NCBI GenBank assembly: GCA_020630455.1
Contig: JAHDBK010000161.1
Location: forward strand, 1 to 7,749
From: Saprospiraceae bacterium
GTDB taxonomy: Bacteria; Bacteroidota; Bacteroidia; Chitinophagales; Saprospiraceae
DNA length: 7,749 nucleotides
Direction: 5' to 3'
The translations under genes and the position numbers were made by a program. Positions 1 through 4,463 of this stretch are shown here, piece after piece. A model generated the notes under the pieces. The model saw only the letters and a program-made list of their open reading frames with translations, was not told the DNA's origin and made no database searches. Every line of letters starts with the position of its first letter. Position 1 is the first letter of the stretch.

Positions 1-9
1 AATTTTAAT

Positions 10-41
10 ACGAATAATAAAGAAAACTCTTTATTATTCGT
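10..41. terminator. Hairpin terminator, probably bidirectional
   Basis: Two perfect 13-bp arms (10-22 and 29-41) flank a 6-nt loop (aaaact). On the plus strand the stem is followed by g and six T (43-48), which is a classic intrinsic terminator for a gene lying left of the window. On the minus strand it begins 6 bp after the CYTH stop codon, but the following tract is only T-rich (tattaaaatt), so it would serve that gene more weakly. The convergent use is inferred. Confidence 0.75.
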
Positions 42-46
42 GTTTT

Positions 47-562
47 TTATACTCTAAGTAACAAATCACTATAAGACATGTCAATCATCATATTTTCATT
101 TAAATTAAAAAAATTGAAATAATAATCACATTGTTTTTTGAGTTCTTCAATAGTGAAAGAACCTTTAGTGTCTATTGCCTCTACTTCTATGAATGTTCCG
201 AGTTGTTTGACTTGGTCAAAATGAAATTTTATATTATCAATAAAATAGATTTTCCTCAATTTATCTACAATAATTTTGATACCTAATTGATGGATTAGAA
301 TATTTTTTAAAGCAGGATGAGGTTCATGTTGATAAAGAATAATTTCAGACAATTTAGAATGAGCAATATTTTCCCTATTATATTGAATAAGGGCATTTTC
401 GATATTCCCTTCACGAAGTTTAAGCCTTCCTTTAGTAGCATTGAAATAAGTATCAACTTGATGGTCAATTCCCTTGAAAGTAGGCTTCAATTCCTTGAGT
501 TTAGATTCGTAGTAAGATAATTCATTTACTTTAGCCTTGAATTCAAAATTTTTAATATTCAT
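47..562 (-). CDS. CYTH domain protein (annotated class IV adenylate cyclase-like)
   Basis: The 171-residue protein fits the CYTH (CyaB/thiamine triphosphatase) superfamily, whose members bind triphosphates and divalent metal inside an eight-strand beta tunnel. Visible landmarks are the N-terminal strand NFEFKAKV (residues 5-12), which aligns with the ExExK signature with Asn5 in place of the first Glu and Glu7 and Lys9 kept; the basic strand KGRLKLR (44-50); LRKIYFIDN (102-110) and IKFHFDQV (111-118); the acidic strand GTFIEVEA (122-129) with Glu126 and Glu128; and a C-terminal SYSDLL (163-168). The length is normal for a stand-alone domain. There is no signal peptide, so it is cytosolic. The start is the only Met at the family N-terminus. 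It diverges from the LEA lipoprotein gene across 59 bp. Proteins like this in Bacteroidota are usually labelled class IV adenylate cyclase, but cyclase versus triphosphatase activity cannot be read from the sequence; CYTH assignment is firm, the reaction is not. Confidence 0.85.
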   Translation of the reverse strand: MNIKNFEFKAKVNELSYYESKLKELKPTFKGIDHQVDTYFNATKGRLKLREGNIENALIQYNRENIAHSKLSEIILYQHEPHPALKNILIHQLGIKIIVDKLRKIYFIDNIKFHFDQVKQLGTFIEVEAIDTKGSFTIEELKKQCDYYFNFFNLNENMMIDMSYSDLLLRV

Positions 563-578
563 TTTTTATTAAATCTAT

Positions 579-586
579 TATATTTG
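579..586 (+). promoter_or_regulatory. Bacteroidota -7 element for the LEA lipoprotein gene
   Basis: The octamer tatatttg matches the TAnnTTTG -7 consensus of the Bacteroidota primary sigma factor and lies 35 bp before the ATG at 622. I see no clear -33 TTTG at the expected distance. The element overlaps a perfect 10-bp palindrome, atttgcaaat (582-591), in the middle of the divergent gap. On the minus strand the same palindrome gives only a weaker match (TA, one base, TTTG) for the CYTH gene. Confidence 0.6.
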
Positions 587-621
587 CAAATTATTAAATA
601 AATTCATAAAAATATTCACAA

Positions 622-1098
622 ATGAAACAATTCTTGATGTTTTTTTTGCTAATAGCAACAATAGTATCTTGTTCAACCGAAGCGGTTGAACCTAAATTTA
701 AAAAGGTAAAAAATATTAAAGTAGTCGAATTAACTAAAGATAAGGTAACTATCAATGGAGATGCTATTATTTATAATCCCAATCCTGCTTCCATTAATAT
801 GTCTCAAGTAAAAATTGACGTTTTCGCTAATGATACTAAAGTGGGACAAGTTGATCAAACCAAAATGACTACCATTGCTAAAAAAGCCGATTTTAGTTTA
901 CCATTATCAGTTTCTTTTAAACCTAAAGATTTATTTAAAGATAATTTATTGGATTTGTTATCTGCTGGATTGAGTGCCTTACAAGATAAAAAAGTAAATT
1001 TATTATATAAAGGTCATGCTACTTTTGAAGTAAAAGGCATTAGTTTTAAAGTGCCAATAGAATATGAAGACGAAGTAGAATTAAAGAAAGAGAATTAA
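622..1098 (+). CDS. LEA type 2 family lipoprotein
   Basis: A 158-residue lipoprotein. Residues 1-16 form a type II signal peptide with a hydrophobic core (FLMFFLLIATIV) and a lipobox ending at Cys17 (IVSC). The mature part resembles the LEA_2/WHy beta-sandwich: FKKVKNIKVVEL, then a strand running into the NPNP motif (residues 52-55) typical of this fold, then IDVFANDTKVG and alternating strands to the C-terminus. Residues after Cys17 are Ser-Thr, with no acidic residue that would argue for retention in the inner membrane, so outer-membrane anchoring is likely. In plants LEA_2 proteins are linked to desiccation; in Bacteroidota these small lipoproteins are common and their role is unknown. It is the only plus-strand gene here, transcribed from the -7 element at 579-586, with no Shine-Dalgarno sequence (A/T-rich leader), as is usual for the phylum. 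The family call is fairly sure; the function is unknown. Confidence 0.85.
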   Translation: MKQFLMFFLLIATIVSCSTEAVEPKFKKVKNIKVVELTKDKVTINGDAIIYNPNPASINMSQVKIDVFANDTKVGQVDQTKMTTIAKKADFSLPLSVSFKPKDLFKDNLLDLLSAGLSALQDKKVNLLYKGHATFEVKGISFKVPIEYEDEVELKKEN

Positions 1099-1101
1099 TA
1101 C

Positions 1102-1120
1102 TAACTAAATGGTTTAGTTA
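1102..1120. repeat. Small inverted repeat after the LEA gene
   Basis: Perfect 8-bp arms taactaaa / tttagtta flank a 3-bp loop (tgg), starting 3 bp after the LEA stop codon. The hairpin is weak (one G-C pair per arm) and has no T-run. It abuts and overlaps by 2 bp the larger palindrome at 1119-1172, and its taact/agtta ends resemble the inner ends of that palindrome, so the two could form alternative pairings. Confidence 0.5.
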
Positions 1121-1172
1121 TAATACCAATCCATAGTTAGAACGTATATTATAACTATGGATTGGTATTATA
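1119..1172. repeat. 54-bp palindromic element between convergent genes
   Basis: Two perfect 21-bp arms (1119-1139 and 1152-1172) flank a 12-bp loop. The arms begin tataataccaatccatag. The element fills most of the 79-bp gap between the convergent LEA and orphan lipoprotein genes, so it could block transcription from both sides. However, neither side has the T-run expected of an intrinsic terminator: the plus strand continues tgctttta and the minus strand continues aactaaacc. The outermost TA on both sides could equally be a TA target duplication of a 50-bp element (1121-1170). The candidates are a bidirectional stem-loop or a small dispersed repeat; the sequence alone does not decide. Confidence 0.8.
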
Positions 1173-1177
1173 TGCTT

Positions 1178-1735
1178 TTATTTGAAAATATCAGTCGAAT
1201 GTAATATTTCAAAAATATACCATTGTTTTTCTTTTTCTATAAAAGTAATCGGAATACTTGCTGTTTTATCGCCACTATGATTGAGTTTTACACTAAGTAC
1301 TTTGGGCATATTTTCTTTATTGTAAACATCTTCTACTTCATAAGAATTGAATGAAATGCCTTTAATTCCTTCTTCATTCATCTCATTTATAATTTTATCA
1401 TAATTCGCTTTAAAACGCTCTTTTAAAGGGTTAATAAAATTAGTATTGATTTCAGAATGACTTAATTCTCCAAAATTGTCAGGATCCATTTGTTTTACTA
1501 AATGAGGATTGGGAAAAAAGTTATTAAATAAAGAGAATTTTTTATTAATGAATGGTTCAGACATCATATTGGCGAATTCTTCTTCTGTGAATTCTTTAGG
1601 AGGTTTGCCAGTATTAGTAGATTCGCTTTCATTATTAGGTGTAGAGTTAGGCGTAGAATTAGGTGTTGTAACTTTGCAACTATACAAAATGATACTTGAG
1701 AATAAGACTAGGCAGATAATGAGATATTTTGTCAT
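1178..1735 (-). CDS. Orphan lipoprotein with a C-terminal NTF2-like-looking region
   Basis: I do not recognise a named family. The 185-residue product has a clear lipoprotein signal: hydrophobic residues 4-18 and a lipobox ending LYSC with Cys20. After the Cys comes a low-complexity linker (about 21-48) with three TPN(S/N) repeats and many Ser, Asn and Glu. Residues 49-118 look helical (EFTEEEFANMM, LKERFKANYDKIINEM). The C-terminus ends in beta-like strands: VLSVKLNHSG, ASIPITFIEKEKQWYIFEI. That helical part followed by strands with a Trp near the end resembles DUF4878/NTF2-like lipoproteins, but this is a weak resemblance. The start Met directly precedes the signal peptide (TKYLII). Upstream is the terminator of the rhodanese gene, so it should have its own promoter, although I find no good TAnnTTTG between 1736 and 1809. 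It is probably anchored in the envelope; its function is unknown. Confidence 0.8.
   Translation of the reverse strand: MTKYLIICLVLFSSIILYSCKVTTPNSTPNSTPNNESESTNTGKPPKEFTEEEFANMMSEPFINKKFSLFNNFFPNPHLVKQMDPDNFGELSHSEINTNFINPLKERFKANYDKIINEMNEEGIKGISFNSYEVEDVYNKENMPKVLSVKLNHSGDKTASIPITFIEKEKQWYIFEILHSTDIFK
1635..1670 (-). repeat. 12-bp tandem repeat, three copies, inside the lipoprotein gene
   Basis: Three consecutive 12-bp units (ttaggtgtagag, ttaggcgtagaa, ttaggtgttgta on the plus strand) encode the threefold TPNS-like repeat just after the lipid-modified Cys. Because the unit is a multiple of three, copy-number change would alter linker length without a frameshift. The copies already differ at one to three positions, so the array is not freshly made. 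Confidence 0.75.
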
Positions 1736-1760
1736 TTTATTAATATTAAATAAATGAATA

Positions 1761-1809
1761 AGAGCATGTTTAAATTTTAATCTTTGTGATAAATTTTTAA
1801 ATATGCTCT
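1761..1809. repeat. 49-bp inverted-repeat element upstream of the orphan lipoprotein
   Basis: Fourteen-base arms, agagcatgtttaaa (1761-1774) and tttaaatatgctct (1796-1809), are complementary apart from one G-T position, with a 21-bp AT-rich centre. The core from gagcat to atgctc (1762-1808) is flanked on both sides by taa (1759-1761 and 1809-1811). It lies 25 bp upstream of the lipoprotein start codon and directly beyond the rhodanese terminator. It could be a tiny MITE-like remnant, an operator, or a leader hairpin. On the minus-strand RNA the odd position becomes an A-C mismatch, so the stem is slightly better on plus-strand RNA. Confidence 0.65.
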
Positions 1810-1846
1810 AAAAAAAAAGTTGTAATATACAATATTACAACTTTTT
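1810..1846 (-). terminator. Intrinsic terminator of the rhodanese gene
   Basis: Perfect 15-bp arms (1814-1828 and 1832-1846) enclose a 3-nt loop. Read on the minus strand, the stem is followed by a run of T corresponding to the nine A at 1810-1818 (partly inside the stem). It starts 18 bp after the rhodanese stop codon. This is the most conventional terminator in the window. Confidence 0.9.
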
Positions 1847-1864
1847 AAATTAGGATTGAAATTT

Positions 1865-2224
1865 TTATTTTCCAAATTCTCTCTGCCAAGCTAAAACGCC
1901 TCCACTTAGATTTTTGACGTTGGAGATGCCTGCTTGCATCATCATCATTTGAGCCATTCGACTTCTTTGTCCAGAACGACAGTGAACAATGATTTCTTTA
2001 TCTTCAAATTTAGACATATTTCCTTTTGCTAATTCTGATTGGATATTTCCTAAAGGAATCAATTCTCCTCCAATATTGAATTCTTGAAATTCATGAGGTT
2101 CTCTGACATCAATCAAATAGAAAGGTTGTTTGTGTTCAATTCTGGATTTCAATTCGTTTACGTTGATTTCTTCCATGTTTCTTATATTTTTAAAAAAGCT
2201 TTTAATTTTAGAGAAAAATCCCAT
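1865..2224 (-). CDS. Single-domain rhodanese-like protein
   Basis: A 119-residue rhodanese-fold protein of the small GlpE/PspE-like type, in which an active-site Cys carries a persulfide and passes sulfur to an acceptor. Visible are the CH2A-like strand FYLIDVREPHEF (residues 35-46), the Asp-Val-Arg before the substrate-facing loop, the active-site loop CRSGQR (82-87, Cys82 nucleophile, Arg87 closing the loop), and the C-terminal SGGVLAW (107-113) typical of the family. There is no signal peptide, so it is cytosolic. The chosen start gives a 16-residue amphipathic N-terminal extension (GFFSKIKSFFKNIRN) before the usual MEEINVNEL beginning at Met17 (2174-2176). I prefer the longer form because it follows the predicted -7 element by about 30 bp and stays in frame, but Met17 remains possible. 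It has its own promoter and terminator. The physiological sulfur acceptor is unknown. Confidence 0.92.
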   Translation of the reverse strand: MGFFSKIKSFFKNIRNMEEINVNELKSRIEHKQPFYLIDVREPHEFQEFNIGGELIPLGNIQSELAKGNMSKFEDKEIIVHCRSGQRSRMAQMMMMQAGISNVKNLSGGVLAWQREFGK

Positions 2225-2255
2225 TTTTTAGATATTAAATGATTATAAGATACCG

Positions 2256-2263
2256 CAAAGGTA
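2256..2263 (-). promoter_or_regulatory. Bacteroidota -7 element for the rhodanese gene
   Basis: Minus-strand tacctttg matches TAnnTTTG exactly and is followed by c and g, as is common in this phylum. It lies in the 55-bp gap between the T9SS cargo stop and the rhodanese start, about 31 bp before the ATG. I see no clear -33 TTTG. No terminator separates the two genes, so read-through from the T9SS gene is also possible. Confidence 0.7.
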
Positions 2264-2279
2264 AAAGTTTATAAAGAAA

Positions 2280-4214
2280 TTAACGCTGAATGACTAGTTT
2301 AGTTATGTAACTTTGGTTACTATCGCTAGATATTTCTAAATGATAAATACCATTCGCCAAATGATTTATGTTCAATTCATTTTGAAATGATTGGGATAAA
2401 ACTGTTCTGCCTAAATAATCCGAAATGGTAATTTGTCCATTTTGTAATTCCGAATGAGTTTGTAAATGAATAATATCACTGGCTGGATTTGGAAATACTT
2501 CAATTTTCAATTCATTAGAAATTTCTTCATTAGGAGTAGTGAATACACTTTTGTTACTTGTAACCACGGTTCTTAATAAAATGGCTCCTTGGAGTGTTTC
2601 TGGAAATGGTTGCCATTCTCCTCCTGTATTATAAAAATTATAAATACCTGCTTGGGGTGTATTTTTATCAAAACCAACAGGAATAGGTGTTTCTGTATCA
2701 GTAACTTGTTGCCAACCTACATAAAATGATTCTACATTTAAGAAAATAGGCTGGTCTTCACCCAAGTCATTTTTAAGCGTATAAGTTGTAAAGCCTTGTA
2801 AAGTATCAGCATAATAATCGTCAACATAAACAGGTTTTTCAAAAATGTCTTCATAAATAGGGTCGCTATCCAAGTCAGTCCAAATCTTGAGGTTAAATAA
2901 TTGTAGCGTAACATCACCTGCGACATGTGGAATATGCATTTGAATTGCAACTATAGAATCTGGCTTATTCATATGAAATTGTACAGCTACTTGAGTACCT
3001 GGATTTTGAGCTTTGACATTACTCTCTGCAGTACCGTCATCGTAAGCGAAATAATTGTCAAAAATGGTTTTTCTTTTTGCTAAATCATTATCAAATGATG
3101 CTGGAAAAGCAGGGTCTTGTCCTGATTGTACAAAAGAAAATTCACTTTCAAATTCAAGATATTCAGCCCCACTAAAAGAAGAACTCATATTGGATTCAAA
3201 AGTACTATAATCATTAGTATTGATATTTTTAGTAGCGGTTAAATGAACTCCAGCATCTACGTTTCCTAAAGGAATGGGAGCATCTGAATCTGTTAAATAA
3301 TTACTGCTCAATACATTGGTGTTCGTAGTTGTTTCGGTGATATTTAAAACTCTATTTGTAATTTCTTGAGTGACTTGAAAATGATTATACAAGGAAACGC
3401 TATATTCGTCAGTTAATTCTTCGCTTTCATTTCCTTCAAAGTGATCCCAAGGCATTGAGCTATAATTTTTAAGAAAAGAAGTTGCTTGTTGGGTAAATGC
3501 TACATCACTAAAATTTAAAGTAGGAATTACATTTGCCGTAAGGCGAATATAATCTAAATGCCATAAATCAACTTGACCTAGACCTGAAGTTATATTCCTA
3601 AATCTAAATTGGAATCCATCATAAAGATAATCTTGTGGAATTTTGATACTATCAAATTCGAAGGCGGGGATGTAGCTGCTTGGAAAAACACTACCATCGA
3701 TGCCATTATAAGACATCATTATGTTCCAATTATCATTAATATCTTTAAATTCTACAACTAAAGAATCTTCCAATTCTGGTTTGTCTCCTAGACCTTTTGC
3801 TTGAAAAAAGTATGATAAATGCACATTATCTGTATTGCTATAAGTTCCTAAATAAAAAGGTTTAGAAGTGAGATAATCACCACTTAAATTTTCAGAATAA
3901 GCAGCACCGCTAGAAGATAAACCGTCCATAGTGGCTACTCCTATACTTGGAGGTTGATAAGAGATGGTATTATTTACAAAAACATGATTATCACACCAAT
4001 TACTCATACTTGGATAAGGCCCTTCATATGAGAAGTCATCCAAGAAAGGCAGTCCTAGAGTATCTGTTCCTCCTAGGAAAGAATTATTATTGTTTTGTTC
4101 TAGTTTTAGGTTTTTTAATAGTGGATTATTAATAGGGGCTGTTTCTTCTATTTGTGCATTGACTAAATGTAAGAATAGTATATTGATGAAAATTATAAAT
4201 AGACTTTGTTTCAT
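2280..4214 (-). CDS. T9SS type A sorting domain-containing secreted protein
   Basis: A 644-residue exported protein. Residues 1-20 are a Sec signal peptide (hydrophobic SLFIIFINILFLHLV, cleavage after Ala20 before Gln21). Residues 573-644 are a type A C-terminal sorting tail recognised by the type IX secretion system, with VFPNPASD (573-580), DYLGRTV (599-605), LANGIYHLEI and the terminal TKLVIQR. The system moves such proteins through the outer membrane and often attaches them to the surface after removing the tail. The N-terminal part holds LGLPFLDDFSY, the SNWCDN segment, and PPSIGVATMDGL (about 88-99), followed by DLWHLDYIRL (about 217-226), a pattern shared by many Bacteroidota surface proteins of unknown role. 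The middle (about 390-550) is beta-rich with DDGTAE and YVGWQQ segments. I see no catalytic motif of a protease, glycosidase or nuclease, so a structural or adhesive role is a guess. The start Met directly precedes the signal peptide and follows a -7 element at 4243-4250. Confidence 0.92.
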   Translation of the reverse strand: MKQSLFIIFINILFLHLVNAQIEETAPINNPLLKNLKLEQNNNNSFLGGTDTLGLPFLDDFSYEGPYPSMSNWCDNHVFVNNTISYQPPSIGVATMDGLSSSGAAYSENLSGDYLTSKPFYLGTYSNTDNVHLSYFFQAKGLGDKPELEDSLVVEFKDINDNWNIMMSYNGIDGSVFPSSYIPAFEFDSIKIPQDYLYDGFQFRFRNITSGLGQVDLWHLDYIRLTANVIPTLNFSDVAFTQQATSFLKNYSSMPWDHFEGNESEELTDEYSVSLYNHFQVTQEITNRVLNITETTTNTNVLSSNYLTDSDAPIPLGNVDAGVHLTATKNINTNDYSTFESNMSSSFSGAEYLEFESEFSFVQSGQDPAFPASFDNDLAKRKTIFDNYFAYDDGTAESNVKAQNPGTQVAVQFHMNKPDSIVAIQMHIPHVAGDVTLQLFNLKIWTDLDSDPIYEDIFEKPVYVDDYYADTLQGFTTYTLKNDLGEDQPIFLNVESFYVGWQQVTDTETPIPVGFDKNTPQAGIYNFYNTGGEWQPFPETLQGAILLRTVVTSNKSVFTTPNEEISNELKIEVFPNPASDIIHLQTHSELQNGQITISDYLGRTVLSQSFQNELNINHLANGIYHLEISSDSNQSYITKLVIQR

Positions 4215-4242
4215 ATTTATTTTAATGAATTAATAATTATCG

Positions 4243-4250
4243 CAAAGATA
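4243..4250 (-). promoter_or_regulatory. Bacteroidota -7 element for the T9SS cargo gene
   Basis: Minus-strand tatctttg is an exact TAnnTTTG match followed by cg, about 28 bp before the start codon at 4214. The spacing and context mirror the element in front of the rhodanese gene. No distinct -33 motif is visible. Confidence 0.7.
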
Positions 4251-4418
4251 TATAAACTCTTTGTAAAACGTAGATTTTATCATCAATGTATATCGAATAC
4301 TGAATTTAAGTTGTTTGATTTAACTGTTTTTTTTGTTTAATAAGTTGATTAGTGAAAGTTGAAAAGAAATATAGTTTGATATAATATTTTCAATGAAGAA
4401 CTTCATAAATAAATAACG
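4251..4418. other. Intergenic stretch with no recognised content
   Basis: This AT-rich stretch lies between the -7 element of the T9SS cargo gene and the palindromic terminator of the DUF3857 operon. It contains T-runs (eight T near 4326-4333) and a weak tgaag/cttca stem (4394-4405), but no open reading frame, RNA gene or repeat that I can support. The right end is probably untranscribed spacer. Confidence 0.6.
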
Positions 4419-4452
4419 AAGCAATAATAACAAAATTTTGTTATTATTGCTT
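4419..4452 (-). terminator. 34-bp perfect palindrome, likely terminator of the DUF3857 operon
   Basis: Two contiguous 17-base arms are perfectly complementary (aagcaataataacaaaa and its reverse complement), giving a long stem whose central aaaatttt forms the loop. It begins 11 bp after the stop codon of the DUF3857 protein. The following minus-strand sequence, cgttatttattt, is T-rich but not an unbroken run, so termination may be moderate. No plus-strand gene reads into it. Confidence 0.7.
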
Positions 4453-4463
4453 GATTAACATTC

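Noticed and set aside
317..520. Plus-strand open frame inside the CYTH gene
   Set aside because: It lies opposite a well-supported gene and has no recognisable domain or signal.
1509..1757. Plus-strand open frame with a VELGVELGV repeat
   Set aside because: The repeat is the antisense of the TPNS codons in the lipoprotein gene, and the frame covers its signal peptide region.
1102..1846. Possible CRISPR-like array from several inverted repeats
   Set aside because: The repeats differ in sequence and spacing, there are no regular spacers and no cas genes.
1178..2224. Possible toxin-antitoxin or defence pair (small lipoprotein plus rhodanese)
   Set aside because: A strong terminator separates them, one is exported and the other cytosolic, and neither resembles a known toxin or immune effector.
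2738..2950. Short same-strand frame within the T9SS cargo gene
   Set aside because: It is an alternate frame of a protein with a clear signal peptide and sorting tail; no sign of a frameshift or separate gene.
3947..4132. Plus-strand open frame near the start of the T9SS cargo gene
   Set aside because: It is antisense to conserved N-terminal family sequence, with no independent support.
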